64,000 nucleotides of DNA, taken from NCBI RefSeq assembly GCF_013170825.1, contig NZ_CP033365.1, positions 4,414,001 to 4,478,000 of the forward strand. Reading direction: 5' to 3'. The notes under the pieces are model-generated. The model did no database searches, was not told the origin of the DNA, and saw nothing but the letters and a program-made list of their open reading frames with translations. The DNA is from Mesorhizobium sp. NZP2298. Its GTDB lineage: Bacteria; Pseudomonadota; Alphaproteobacteria; Rhizobiales; Rhizobiaceae. A program made the translations under genes and the position numbers. The number at the start of each line of letters is the position of its first letter. Position 1 is the stretch's first letter. Positions 35,217-44,591 of the stretch are shown here, one piece after another.

Positions 35217-36869
35217 TTACCAGTCAGGCGTTACCCAGCCCGGATACTTTTTCCTGAATTCGCTGTAAAGGGCATCGACTTCGGCTCTGCTGACCGGGCG
35301 CACCCGCTCGTAGAGGTAACCGGTAACGCCGGACAATTGATATTCCGCGATACGCTTGTATGCGGCCCCGATGCCTTTTCCCTCGACAATGTATTGGTTC
35401 GGAATCGTGACGCAGATCTGGGCATCCGGTCGCAGATGGGTAACAGGACGGTCCGTCACGACAACGTATCTGGATTTCAATGCGTCCGGTTGGAACTGAT
35501 CACGACTATCCACCTGGCAAATCCATCCGACATGGGCAACAAGATCCCGCTTCATGCCGAACAGGAGTGCGTCGCTCATTACAGGACCCGAGGCAAACAC
35601 CGAAAAACGGTCCTCCGATCCCATCCTGGCGATGAGGTCATCGATCAGGCGCCGGTACTCGGGAAGATTGTCGAGGTGAAGCGGAAGCGTGGCTTCCCTG
35701 GCGAAGACGAAGCCGACCGGAGACAACAACTGACGGCCAGCGGGAAAAAACGTGCCCAGAAACGTAAGTCCCGCAACAACGGCCATGGCGGCGGCCGACC
35801 ATCGCGATTTCAGTCCCGGCGCGGAGACGATCGAAACGATCGCCTGGGCATAGGCGGGAAAGAGCCACAGCAACATCGGTAGCGAATGATGCCGTTCGGG
35901 ATCCTGTGTCCGGATAAAGATCAGGAAGGTGAGCCCGGCGGCGATGGCACAGAACAAGGAAAATCTGTTGCCGCGCACAACAGAGATGTAGAGGCCTGCC
36001 ATGACCAACGCCCAGTTCACATAGCTGAGCCGAGAGCCTATTCCACCGAGTTGGGTGACAAAGATCGTCCTGTATCCGCTGTAAAGGTCGGCGTAGCTGG
36101 TTCCCAGGATCTTGGCGATCAGCGGCAGTTGGAAACTCAACGCTGTCGCGGCAATAAGGAAAATCGCACACACGCCGCCCAATACAGCGTTCCGGAAGGC
36201 CGGCAAATCCCGATCCCTTGCGATCTGCAGCAGACCCAGCAAGGCCGCGGAAACGGTGATCCCTATTGCGGCGTAGGCGTACCAGCGGCGCAGCATGAAC
36301 GCCAACCACAGGCACGCGCCGACAGATATTCCGCTTATCACCGGTTCGCGGGTCAGGAACTTGGATTTCCAGAGAAAATAGGTTGCCGCGGTCAAAGCGA
36401 GACAGCCGGCGACGTCAGGCATTCCACGAAGCGTCGGCGCCCAGAACGGAGTATACAGGAAGGCCGCGATCCAGACGGCGATCCAACCTCGGGAGGGTGT
36501 CTCGGAGGCCGCCTGCAGATAGCTTATTCTGCCTATGAAAAGTACCGCAGGGACCAAGTAAACCGCGACTATTCCAGCGACGAAGGAAAGCCTTGAACCG
36601 CCGAAAACGAGGTGAAACGGCATCAGGGGCACCAGGATCGCCACGCCGTAATCTTCCGTCGCGATGGAGGTGCTCAATTGGCTCAGCCATTTGGAAGGGC
36701 TCTCGACCAGGAGGGCGCCTTGCCGGTTGAACATGTTGAAGTAGGCGGCGAAGTCCCAGTAGTATACGGACTCTTCGAGATTTATGTACGCAGCGCTGAG
36801 GGCAATCCCAAGCAACACTGTGCATAGGTAGGTACCCGTCCAGAATCCGAAGATTTTGTTCTTTGTCAC
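35217..36869 (-). CDS. GT39-like integral membrane glycosyltransferase, unknown substrate
   Basis: Multi-spanning protein (about 11 hydrophobic segments) with a C-terminal soluble domain. NLEESVYYWDFAAYFNMFNR and SPSKWLSQL in the first loop, then RGMPDVAGCLALTAATYFLW and FIRTQDPERHHSLPMLLWLFPA, give the look of ArnT/PMT or GT39/83 enzymes that use polyprenyl-linked sugars. An acidic Asp in the first periplasmic loop fits the catalytic place. The start is uncertain; I chose GTG at 36869 (VTKNKIFGFW), though the frame is open to 37103. The region looks lower in G+C than its neighbours, suggesting transfer. Confidence 0.6.
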   Translation of the reverse strand: MTKNKIFGFWTGTYLCTVLLGIALSAAYINLEESVYYWDFAAYFNMFNRQGALLVESPSKWLSQLSTSIATEDYGVAILVPLMPFHLVFGGSRLSFVAGIVAVYLVPAVLFIGRISYLQAASETPSRGWIAVWIAAFLYTPFWAPTLRGMPDVAGCLALTAATYFLWKSKFLTREPVISGISVGACLWLAFMLRRWYAYAAIGITVSAALLGLLQIARDRDLPAFRNAVLGGVCAIFLIAATALSFQLPLIAKILGTSYADLYSGYRTIFVTQLGGIGSRLSYVNWALVMAGLYISVVRGNRFSLFCAIAAGLTFLIFIRTQDPERHHSLPMLLWLFPAYAQAIVSIVSAPGLKSRWSAAAMAVVAGLTFLGTFFPAGRQLLSPVGFVFAREATLPLHLDNLPEYRRLIDDLIARMGSEDRFSVFASGPVMSDALLFGMKRDLVAHVGWICQVDSRDQFQPDALKSRYVVVTDRPVTHLRPDAQICVTIPNQYIVEGKGIGAAYKRIAEYQLSGVTGYLYERVRPVSRAEVDALYSEFRKKYPGWVTPDW

Positions 36870-37135
36870 TCGATACCGCCAAGGAAGGAAGAGACAGAAC
36901 TGCGGGACCAGGGCTGAAGTCGTCCCCTGACGCCGCCAGGAGTCGCTCCGGCGAATCTCGTGACAAGATTCATATAATGAATTGTCGAGAGCCCAAATGG
37001 GCTGATGCCAAATGAGCTTATGCTTAAGTACCCACGCCGCAAGCATGGAGAACGTCAGTAACCAGCGATCCGCAAAGCAGCCGGCAGAGATGCTTGCTTG
37101 CAAACTGCTGCCGGCTACGTTGACGTATTGTCAGT

Positions 37136-37966
37136 TCAGGTGGTTTCGACCTTCTTCGGCTTGGTCGAGCCGATCATTTTCCAGTTCTTGTAGAACATCG
37201 AATTGATGCGCTCGACGCTGACCGAGACGACAGCGAGCATGCCGGCGATGAGTCTTGGGAACGGAGACGGCCTGATGATGTCCATGAACACGCAATAGCG
37301 GCGGCCGTCATATTCGTTGACCGAGCGATGCAGCAGAGTGTCGTCGAAAATGAACTGCGGATTGTCGTACCAGTAGTTCTTGACGTTGCCGCATTCGACG
37401 AAGATTTCGGCTTTCACCGGAACCAAATTGTAGAGGATGCGCAGGCTGAGCCGTAGCGGGCCGAAGTGCCAGGAGGTCGATTCGCGCTTGCTGAAAACGG
37501 AAACGGCGATGGTCTTGATGTATTTGAAATCCTTGTTGAATTCGGCGACGTTGTCTATTCTGTGCTTGCCGTACCATTGATAGACATACATGCCGCGCCG
37601 ACCGGCGCCGAAATTGGCGTCGATGTCGGCGATGATCTCGTCCTTGCGCGCCTTGAAGATGTCCAGGATCTCGTTGACCTCGCGCTGATAATCCTCTGGA
37701 AACTGCTCCAGCTTCCACACGCCGGGATTCCTGTAGCACAGGAGATCAACCAGCAGGTTGAACGGCGAAAGCAGCCAGGTGAAGAGGCCGTTGCCAAGGA
37801 AATAACCGCTGAACAGCGCCAGATCCTTCCTGTCGTTGCGCAGCACGTCAATCAGCCCGCAAACGATGAAGATCGTTGTGAGGATGGGGATGAAGTAAAA
37901 GCCAAGGGCGAGAAGTGGGATGGCGATGGCGAATTTGCGAAGGGTTTTGCGAAGGGTTTTTGTCAT
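37136..37966 (-). CDS. LpxO/AspH-like Fe(II)/2-oxoglutarate hydroxylase, first iron ligand apparently missing
   Basis: A 276-aa protein. The N-terminus has a hydrophobic segment (FAIAIPLLALGFYFIPILTT) and a second one (LFTWLLSPFNLLVDLL), then FPEDYQREVNEILDIFKAR, the layout of lipid A hydroxylase LpxO. The C-terminal AspH core has FIFDDTLLHRSVNEYDGRRY with the second iron ligand His213 and RYCVFMDIIRP with the 2-oxoglutarate Arg. Where LpxO has LRYHLGL, this protein has LRLSLRI, so the first His ligand (about residue 174) is Ser. Either another His (167) substitutes or the protein is not a hydroxylase. Start at 37966, with a weak GTGGA. It may act on lipid A. Confidence 0.65.
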   Translation of the reverse strand: MTKTLRKTLRKFAIAIPLLALGFYFIPILTTIFIVCGLIDVLRNDRKDLALFSGYFLGNGLFTWLLSPFNLLVDLLCYRNPGVWKLEQFPEDYQREVNEILDIFKARKDEIIADIDANFGAGRRGMYVYQWYGKHRIDNVAEFNKDFKYIKTIAVSVFSKRESTSWHFGPLRLSLRILYNLVPVKAEIFVECGNVKNYWYDNPQFIFDDTLLHRSVNEYDGRRYCVFMDIIRPSPFPRLIAGMLAVVSVSVERINSMFYKNWKMIGSTKPKKVETT

Positions 37967-38125
37967 TTTTCCACGCGCGGAGCGCGATCCTGTTGCGAAT
38001 GAGTGTGCCAAATCTGGGCAACGGCCACCGCCCGGCCGTGCGCCTTGATAAGATTTTTTGGGTCGCCGCACAACGCCACGACTGCGTGGCCTGGCAGCTG
38101 CCTGGTGGAATTTGCCAGACGTCGG

Positions 38126-38797
38126 TCAATGCACCGCCGGCAAGCCGAGCTCGTCCCATTTCTCCCTGGCCACGGGATCGCCGACCAGGAACTCAAAGCC
38201 GATGACGCTTTCGCCGTCTTGCGCGAGCTGGCATTTGAACTTCAAACTATACCAGTTTTTGCGACTGCGGAAAGCCGCGCCATCCGCGGCGATCGTTGTG
38301 CCGCGGACCTTCTCCTCGGCCGTAGCGTAAGGCACGACGCGATCCGGCTGAAAGTCCGCGCGCCATCGCCGGATCTGGTCCATGGCTTCGAGATTGCACA
38401 ACTGCACCATGCGCTCGTCGGAAGCGAAGGTCGCAAGATCGGCGCGCGCCTGCCGGCTGCGCGGATCGGCGAGCGTCTTGCCCGACAGCATTTCGGTCGG
38501 CCGGATCATGGCCGGCGCGGTGGGCGGTTGAGATTGAGGAGCACTCGGCGACGGTGATGGCGCTGGCGCCTCTGGTGCCGAAGGTCGTTCTGGCGCTGGC
38601 GGTGGCCTTGTCGACGCCTCGAACTGCTGGGGCGTCAGAATGCCGACCGACACCCGCTCCTCTTCCAACCGCTTCGGCAGCCTCGGCAGCGGCATGAGAG
38701 CCAGCGTCGCGGCAAGCAGCGCGTGGAGAACGACGGAGGTCGAGATACCCCATGGCGAGGCCTCGCTTCGAAGCGTGACGACCACTGGGCCGCGCAA
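38126..38797 (-). CDS. DUF930-family protein
   Basis: An N-terminal membrane helix (WGISTSVVLHALLAATLALM) is followed by a Pro/Ala/Ser-rich linker (about 60-95, with PAPERPSAPEAPAPSPSPSA). The DUF930 domain follows: LADPRSRQARADLATFASDE, then QLCNLEAMDQIRRWRADFQP and AAFRSRKNWYSLKFKCQLAQ, ending EFLVGDPVAREKWDELGLPA. Found in rhizobia, function unknown to me; the N-terminal helix and linker recall TonB-like layout. The start is TTG at 38797, five nt past the rarA stop codon; GTG at 38785 is the alternative. It is co-transcribed after rarA. Confidence 0.82.
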   Translation of the reverse strand: MRGPVVVTLRSEASPWGISTSVVLHALLAATLALMPLPRLPKRLEEERVSVGILTPQQFEASTRPPPAPERPSAPEAPAPSPSPSAPQSQPPTAPAMIRPTEMLSGKTLADPRSRQARADLATFASDERMVQLCNLEAMDQIRRWRADFQPDRVVPYATAEEKVRGTTIAADGAAFRSRKNWYSLKFKCQLAQDGESVIGFEFLVGDPVAREKWDELGLPAVH

Positions 38798-38802
38798 GTC
38801 AG

Positions 38803-40110
38803 CTAGTCCCGTTCCTTGCGCAGCTTCGCCCAGTAGTCGAGCCGCTTCCTGATGTCGCGCTCGAAACCACGCTCGGGTGGATCGTAGAAAGTCTGGCGGC
38901 CCATCTTCTCCGGAAAATAGTCCTGGCCCGAAAAAGCATCCGGCTCATCATGATCGTAGCGATAGCCCGCGCCGTAATCCTCTTCCTTCATCAGCTTGGT
39001 CGGGGCGTTGAGGATGTGCTTTGGCGGCAGCAGAGAGCCATGCTCCTTGGCAGCGCGCGTGGCCGCCTTGAAGGCGGTGTAGACGGCGTTGGATTTGGGC
39101 GCAGTGGCGAGATAGACAGTGGCCTCGGCAAAGGCCAGTTCGCCCTCCGGCGAGCCCAGATAGTCATAGGCGTCCTTGGCGGCATTGGCGACGACCAGCG
39201 CCTGCGGATCGGCAAGGCCGATATCCTCCATCGCCATGCGCACCAGCCGGCGGCCGAGATAGAGCGGATCCTCGCCGGCATCGAACATGCGCGCGAGATA
39301 GTAGAGCGCGGCGTCCGGGTCCGAGCCGCGCACCGACTTGTGCAGCGCCGAGATCAGATTGTAATGGCCGTCCTGCCCCTTGTCATAGATCGGCGCGCGG
39401 CGCTGGACGATGCGCTGCAGGCCTTCGGGATCGAATATCTCGTCAGGCTTGGCCGCGCGCCAGACTTCCTCGGCGAGTGTCAGCGATGCGCGTCCGTCGC
39501 CATCGCTCATGCGGATCAGCATAGCCCGCGCCTCGTCGTCGAGCGGAAGCGCCCTGCCCTCCGTGGCCTCGGCGCGCGTCATCAGCTTGGCGATGCTCTC
39601 CTCGCCGAGTGAATGAAAGACCATGACGCGCGCGCGCGACAGCAAGGCGGCATTCAATTCGAAGGACGGGTTCTCGGTTGTGGCGCCCACCAGAACGACC
39701 GTGCCATCCTCCATGACAGGGAGAAACGAATCCTGCTGGGCGCGGTTGAAGCGGTGGATCTCGTCGACGAAAAGCAGGGTCTGGCGGCCGTTGGCGCGGC
39801 GCAGCTTCGCCGCCTCGAACACTTTCTTGAGGTCGGCGACGCCGGAAAAGACCGCCGATATCTGCTCGAAGGCCAGGCTGGTCTCGCCGGCAAGCAGCCT
39901 TGCCACCGTGGTCTTGCCGGTGCCCGGCGGCCCCCAGAAGATCATCGAGCCCAGCGAGCCGGAGCCGATCAGCCGGGTCAGCGCGCCATCGGGGCCGGTC
40001 AGATGCTCCTGGCCGACGACCTCGCCAAGATTTCTGGGCCGCAGCCTGTCAGCCAGCGGCCGTCCGGGCGGCGCCTTTTCCGGTTCATCGACGCTGAACA
40101 GATCGGCCAT
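38803..40110 (-). CDS. rarA: Replication-associated recombination protein A (RarA/MgsA)
   Basis: AAA+ ATPase acting at stalled forks with single-strand binding protein. The N-terminus PLADRLRPRNLGEVVGQEHL precedes Walker A GPPGTGKTTVARLL (about 60) and Walker B TLLFVDEIHRFNRAQQDSFL, then sensor 1 GATTENPSFELNAAL and the tetramerisation domain YYLARMFDAGEDPLYLGRRL, with PEKMGRQTFYDPPERGFERD at the end. At 435 aa it is standard. It lies downstream of the degQ-like gene (40 nt) and directly before the DUF930 gene, in one likely operon. Confidence 0.94.
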   Translation of the reverse strand: MADLFSVDEPEKAPPGRPLADRLRPRNLGEVVGQEHLTGPDGALTRLIGSGSLGSMIFWGPPGTGKTTVARLLAGETSLAFEQISAVFSGVADLKKVFEAAKLRRANGRQTLLFVDEIHRFNRAQQDSFLPVMEDGTVVLVGATTENPSFELNAALLSRARVMVFHSLGEESIAKLMTRAEATEGRALPLDDEARAMLIRMSDGDGRASLTLAEEVWRAAKPDEIFDPEGLQRIVQRRAPIYDKGQDGHYNLISALHKSVRGSDPDAALYYLARMFDAGEDPLYLGRRLVRMAMEDIGLADPQALVVANAAKDAYDYLGSPEGELAFAEATVYLATAPKSNAVYTAFKAATRAAKEHGSLLPPKHILNAPTKLMKEEDYGAGYRYDHDEPDAFSGQDYFPEKMGRQTFYDPPERGFERDIRKRLDYWAKLRKERD

Positions 40111-40150
40111 TTATGTCTTCAGGTTGGAGCACGACCCTCGCGGGCCGAAC

Positions 40151-41644
40151 TCAGTAACGCAACACTTGGCGCAGTATCTGCCCGCCGCGCTCGACGGTAA
40201 AGCGCCACCAGCGCGTATCCTGCTGGGCTACCTGCGCCAGCGTCGCGGCGGTGTCGATGGTGGTGCCGTTGACCTCGCGCACGATATCGCCCGGCTGGAA
40301 GCCGAAATCGGCGGCGGGCGAATCGCGATTGATATCGATCACCGTCACGCCTTTGAGATCTGTACGCAGGCCGAGCTTCTGGGCAAGGCGCGGCGACAGT
40401 TCCGCGACCTTGGCACCTGAAAACGGGCTGCGGCCATGCAGCGTCACTTCCGAGGCCTTCGCGCCTTCCGGCGCACGCTCCAGCGCGATATCCATCGCCG
40501 CCTGCTGGCCCTTGGTCAGGATCGCGAAATTCGCCTTGGTGCCGATCGACAGCGTCGCCATGCGATAGTCCAGCGCCGCGATGCTCTCGACTGGCTTGCC
40601 GTTGATCTGCATCACGACGTCACCGGGCTTCAGCCCTGCCTTGCCGGCGGGCCCCGCCGCATCGACCGAAGAGACCAGCGCCCCGGTTGGCTTTTCCATG
40701 CCGAGCGATTCGGCGATCTGCGGCGTCACCGCTTCGAACTCGGCGCCGATATAGGGTCGTTCGAAGAAATCGAGCCCGGCCTTGGCGGCGTCGGCGAAGG
40801 CCCGCACCATGTTGGCGGGGATGGCAAAGCCAATACCGATCGAACCGCCGCTGCGGCTGTAGATGGCTGTGTTGATGCCGACCAGTTGGCCACCCATGTT
40901 GATCAGCGCCCCACCCGAATTGCCTGGATTGATGGCGGCATCGGTCTGGATGAAATACCCAGAATCCGAGACGCCGATATGGCTGCGGGCAAGTGCGGAA
41001 ACGATGCCGCTGGTAGTGGTCTGGCCGACGCCGAACGGGTCGCCGATGGCCAGCACCAGGTCGCCGACCTCGAGCGCATCGGAATCGCCGATGGCGATGA
41101 CCGGGAACGGCTTGTCGGATTCGATCTTCAGCACGGCGAGATCGAGCGTCTCGTCCTTGAGCATTATCTTGCTGGCGAATTCGCGCCCGTCGGCGGTCGC
41201 CACCTTGACCTCATCGGCATCCTTGATGACGTGGAAATTGGTGACGATGACACCGCTAGGATCGACAAGCACGCCCGAGCCGAGTGAGGACTGCGCGCGC
41301 GGCTGCGCGCGGCCGAAAAACTCCTCGAAGAACGGATCGCCTTCAAAAGGCGACGTGACCTTGGCCGTCTGCGAAGCATAGACATTGACCACGGCGGGCG
41401 CGGTTTGCTTGACCAGCGGCGCGAACGAAAGCTGCACCTCCTCGCGGCCGAACGGCACGCGCTTGTCGGGCCCAGAGGTGGCATTCTCGCCTTCAACGCC
41501 ATGCAACAGATCGGTCAGCACGTCCGACAGGCCCGGATCCGCGGGCTTGGCGGCGTCCTCGGCCAACGCCTGCCGGACTGCCGGTGCGGCTGCGACCACC
41601 ATGAAGGCGCAGAGCAGAACAAAGGACAGTCTTTTGGCGCGCAT
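40151..41644 (-). CDS. DegQ/DegP-family periplasmic serine protease with two PDZ domains
   Basis: Envelope quality-control protease. A signal peptide (MRAKRLSFVLLCAFMVVAAA, to about residue 28) is followed by a trypsin-like domain: His in VIVTNFHVIKDADE, Asp in DETLDLAVLKIE, Ser in INPGNSGGALINMGG. Two PDZ domains follow (IGAEFEAVTPQIAESLGM, then AGLKPGDVVMQINGKPVES; and VAELSPRLAQKLGLRTDLKG, then FGFQPGDIVREVNG). I start at 41644 with GGAGG 8 nt upstream; a 17-residue extension is not used. 497 aa. It heads the run degQ-like, rarA, DUF930. Confidence 0.93.
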   Translation of the reverse strand: MRAKRLSFVLLCAFMVVAAAPAVRQALAEDAAKPADPGLSDVLTDLLHGVEGENATSGPDKRVPFGREEVQLSFAPLVKQTAPAVVNVYASQTAKVTSPFEGDPFFEEFFGRAQPRAQSSLGSGVLVDPSGVIVTNFHVIKDADEVKVATADGREFASKIMLKDETLDLAVLKIESDKPFPVIAIGDSDALEVGDLVLAIGDPFGVGQTTTSGIVSALARSHIGVSDSGYFIQTDAAINPGNSGGALINMGGQLVGINTAIYSRSGGSIGIGFAIPANMVRAFADAAKAGLDFFERPYIGAEFEAVTPQIAESLGMEKPTGALVSSVDAAGPAGKAGLKPGDVVMQINGKPVESIAALDYRMATLSIGTKANFAILTKGQQAAMDIALERAPEGAKASEVTLHGRSPFSGAKVAELSPRLAQKLGLRTDLKGVTVIDINRDSPAADFGFQPGDIVREVNGTTIDTAATLAQVAQQDTRWWRFTVERGGQILRQVLRY

Positions 41645-41776
41645 TCGCGAATCCTCCAAGGCGAGTTCGGGCGCATTGTCCCGACGATTGTGCAAAATGA
41701 AAGGCTAAGCCGCTGAAATCCGATTATTTTCGCGCCACAACATGGTCATGGGGGCGCCCTGACGCAGGCAGAACAT

Positions 41777-41801
41777 GAAAAAGGGGCCCGCAGGCCCCTT
41801 C
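41777..41801 (-). terminator. Intrinsic terminator of the ribosomal cluster
   Basis: On the minus strand AAGGGGCC and GGCCCCTT (41800-41793 and 41788-41781) form an 8-bp stem with a 4-nt loop, followed by a T-run. It lies about 25 nt after the rplQ stop codon and ends the 19-kb str-S10-spc-alpha run. Confidence 0.9.
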
Positions 41802-41825
41802 AATTCATTCCGGAGAGACGTGGCC

Positions 41826-42257
41826 TTATGCGGCCGCGGCTTCCGCGTCGGTGCCTTCGGCTTCGAGGCGGGCCCGGTCGCCGGCGCCCTTGGCCGAGGT
41901 GTCGCGATCGACAAACTCGATGACGGCCATCGCGGCATTGTCGCCGTGACGGAAGCCCGCCTTCATGATGCGCAGATAGCCGCCGTTGCGGTTGGCGTAG
42001 CGCGGGGCGATGGTGTCGAACAGGCGCTTGACGACGCCTTCATTGCCGATCTGGGCAATGACCTGGCGGCGGGCATGCAGATCGCCGCGCTTGCCGAGCG
42101 TCACCAGCTTCTCGACGATCGGACGCAGGTCCTTCGCCTTCGGCAGGGTGGTGACGATCTGCTCATGTTCGAGCAGCGACACGGCGAGGTTGGCGAACAT
42201 CGACTTGCGATGGCTAATGCTTCTAGCGAAGCGACGGCCTTTAAAACCGTGGCGCAT
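41826..42257 (-). CDS. rplQ: 50S ribosomal protein L17
   Basis: Lines the exit tunnel of the large subunit. [20 protein letters not shown], then [20 protein letters not shown] and [19 protein letters not shown] are the L17 signature. The C-terminal 25 residues are an Ala/Glu tail ([11 protein letters not shown]) common in alphaproteobacteria. It is the last gene of the alpha block, about 105 nt after rpoA. Confidence 0.98.
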   Translation of the reverse strand: MRHGFKGRRFARSISHRKSMFANLAVSLLEHEQIVTTLPKAKDLRPIVEKLVTLGKRGDLHARRQVIAQIGNEGVVKRLFDTIAPRYANRNGGYLRIMKAGFRHGDNAAMAVIEFVDRDTSAKGAGDRARLEAEGTDAEAAAA

Positions 42258-42361
42258 GGCTCATTTCCTTCTTCAGTTGTTCAAGAGGCCAAGGCCTCTG
42301 ATGGTTTTCCGCATGACCGTCGGATCGAACGGCCCACGCCGCCGATCCTTGGAATTCATGC

Positions 42362-43372
42362 TCAATATTGGTCTTCGTAACGCTTGGCGAGGTCTTCGAT
42401 GTTTTCCGGCGGCCAGTCCGGCACTTCCATGCCGAGGTGCAGTCCCATCGCCGCGAGCACTTCCTTGATCTCGTTAAGCGACTTGCGGCCGAAGTTCGGG
42501 GTGCGCAGCATCTCGGCTTCGGTCTTCTGGATGAGATCGCCGATGTAGACGATGTTGTCGTTCTTCAGGCAGTTGGCCGAACGCACAGAAAGCTCGAGCT
42601 CGTCGACCTTCTTGAGCAGCGCCGGGTTGAAGGCGAGTTCGGTGACGGCTTCCGCCGCGACTTCCTTCTGCGGCTCGTCGAAGTTGACGAACAGGCCAAG
42701 CTGGTCCTGCAGGATGCGGGCCGCGAACGCCACCGCGTCCTCGCCGGAGATCGAGCCATCGGTCTCGATGGTCATGGTCAGCTTGTCATAGTCGAGAACC
42801 TGGCCCTCGCGGGTGTTTTCGACCTTGTAGGAGACCTTCTTGACCGGCGAGTAAAGGCTGTCGACCGGGATGAGGCCGATCGGCGCGTCCTCGGCGCGGT
42901 TGCGCTCGGCCGGCACGTAGCCCTTGCCAGTGTCGACGGTGAATTCCATGCGGATTTCAGCGCCTTCGTCCAGCGTGCAGATGACGTGGTCGGGATTGAG
43001 GATCTCGACATCGCCGACCGTCTGGATGTCACCGGCGAGAACCGCACCCGGGCCCTGCTTGCGAACGACCATGCGCTTGGGGCCGTCGCCTTCCATGCGG
43101 ATGGCGATTTCCTTGATGTTCAAGACGATGTCGGTCACGTCCTCGCGCACACCGGCGATGGACGAGAATTCATGCAGAACGCCGTCGATCTGCACGGCGG
43201 TAACGGCCGCACCGCGCAGCGAAGACAGAAGCACGCGGCGCAGCGCGTTGCCGAGCGTCAGGCCAAAGCCACGCTCGAGCGGCTCGGCGACCAGCGTGGT
43301 CAGCGTCTTCTTCTTCGACGAGAACTCGATCTTGTTCGGCTTGATCAGTTCCTGCCAATTTTTCTGGATCAT
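42362..43372 (-). CDS. rpoA: RNA polymerase alpha subunit
   Basis: Scaffold subunit of RNA polymerase. N-terminal dimerisation domain: [24 protein letters not shown] sequence (here [20 protein letters not shown]) and [20 protein letters not shown]. The C-terminal DNA/activator-binding domain includes [20 protein letters not shown] and [21 protein letters not shown] start at 43372 ([17 protein letters not shown]) with GGAAGGAAA upstream; ten more residues in frame are not needed. 336 aa, normal. It sits between rpsK and rplQ, the alphaproteobacterial alpha operon without rpsD. Confidence 0.98.
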
Positions 43373-43475
43373 GATGCTTTCCTTCCGTTGACCCGCCACC
43401 ATCCAATCGTGGCGGGCGACCTGGAATGCCGCGGAGGAGCGCCGTTGAGGCGCTCACGCGGCGTTCAATAATTGC

Positions 43476-43865
43476 TTAGACGCGGCGCTTCTTGCGCGGG
43501 CGGCAGCCATTGTGCGGAATCGGCGTCACGTCACGGATGGAGGTGATGGTGAAGCCGGCCGCCTGCAGGGCGCGCAGTGCCGATTCACGACCGGAGCCAG
43601 GTCCGCAGACCTCGACCTCGAGCATGCGCATGCCGTGTTCCTGAGCCTTCTTGGCAACGTCCTCGGCAGCCATCTGGGCAGCGAACGGGGTCGACTTGCG
43701 CGAACCCTTGAAGCCCTGTGCGCCGGCCGACGACCAGGCAATCGAGTTGCCCTGCGCGTCGGTGATGGTGATCATCGTGTTGTTGAAGGTCGAATTGACG
43801 TGGGCAACGCCCGACGAGATATTCTTGCGTTCGCGACGGCGAACACGAGCGGCTTCCTTGGCCAT
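43476..43865 (-). CDS. rpsK: 30S ribosomal protein S11
   Basis: Platform protein contacting 16S rRNA and m[23 protein letters not shown], then [40 protein letters not shown] and the C-terminal [20 protein letters not shown] are canonical. 129 aa. It is separated from rpsM by 139 nt that contains an unusual repeat, otherwise in the normal rpsM-rpsK-rpoA order. Confidence 0.98.
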   Translation of the reverse strand: MAKEAARVRRRERKNISSGVAHVNSTFNNTMITITDAQGNSIAWSSAGAQGFKGSRKSTPFAAQMAAEDVAKKAQEHGMRMLEVEVCGPGSGRESALRALQAAGFTITSIRDVTPIPHNGCRPRKKRRV

Positions 43866-43924
43866 GATAGTCCTTTCAGTTGATCTCTACACCGCCGTAA
43901 TGCCAGCGGCTCCACCTAGGAGAA

Positions 43925-44002
43925 GGCAGTAGGGGAATATGGCAGTAGGGCAGTATGTCTGCCGTTCCTATTGCCTTACTGCCCTACTCCCTTACTGCCC
44001 TA
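43925..44002. repeat. CAGTAGGG-type inverted repeat between rpsM and rpsK
   Basis: The left arm (43925-43955) reads GGCAGTAGGGGAATATGGCA then GTAGGGCAGTA. The right arm (43974-44002) reads CCTTACTGCCCTACTCCCTT then ACTGCCCTA. They form a long imperfect hairpin inside a ribosomal operon. Each arm is itself built of 8-bp units near GGGCAGTA. This looks like a mobile intergenic repeat captured between two essential genes. Confidence 0.65.
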
Positions 44003-44004
44003 AA

Positions 44005-44373
44005 TTACTTCTTCTTGCCGGCGATCGACTTGGCCGGGCCCTTGCGGGTACGCGCATTGGTATGCGTGCGCTGGCCGCGAACCGGCAGCGAGCGGCGGTG
44101 ACGCAGGCCGCGGTAGCAGCCGAGGTCCATGAGACGCTTGATGTTCATCGACACTTCGCGGCGCAGGTCGCCCTCGACCTGGTAGTCGCGGTCGATGGTC
44201 TCGCGGATCTGCAGCACTTCCGCGTCGGTCAGCTGGTTGACGCGGCGCTCGGCCGGGATGCCGACCTTGTCGACGATCTCCTGGGCGAACTTCTTGCCAA
44301 TGCCGTGAATGTACTGAAGCGCGATGACGACGCGCTTGTTGGTCGGAATGTTGACGCCGGCTATACGAGCCAT
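44005..44373 (-). CDS. rpsM: 30S ribosomal protein S13
   Basis: Head protein bridging the subunits and touching P-site t[23 protein letters not shown], then [20 protein letters not shown] and [20 protein letters not shown], then [20 protein letters not shown]. 122 aa with start at 44373; the 14 extra residues upstream in frame are not used. First gene of the alpha block; a good promoter lies 170-200 nt upstream, after adk. Confidence 0.98.
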   Translation of the reverse strand: MARIAGVNIPTNKRVVIALQYIHGIGKKFAQEIVDKVGIPAERRVNQLTDAEVLQIRETIDRDYQVEGDLRREVSMNIKRLMDLGCYRGLRHRRSLPVRGQRTHTNARTRKGPAKSIAGKKK

Positions 44374-44543
44374 GTTCTTCTCTTCTCCATCTGGGCCGGC
44401 CAACCTTCGAAACAAGGAAGACCAGGCGCTGTAAAAATTGCCCCGCGTCCGGTGGAGGCCGGCCCTTGCGGGAGTTTCCAGTTCAAAGCGACTGCCTTGC
44501 CCTTGCGGACAAGCAAAGTTCGCACCTGATAGGAAGACGGGCC

Positions 44544-44572
44544 GCCATACCGCAGCGAACCGCCCCCGTCAA
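44544..44572 (-). promoter_or_regulatory. Candidate sigma-70 promoter of rpsM-rpsK-rpoA-rplQ
   Basis: On the minus strand TTGACG (44572-44567) is followed after exactly 17 bp by TATGGC (44549-44544). It lies just after adk in a 218-nt gap, so the alpha genes may have their own start site (leader about 165 nt) in addition to read-through from spc. Confidence 0.6.
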
Positions 44573-44591
44573 GCTTAATCTTTAAATTCCC

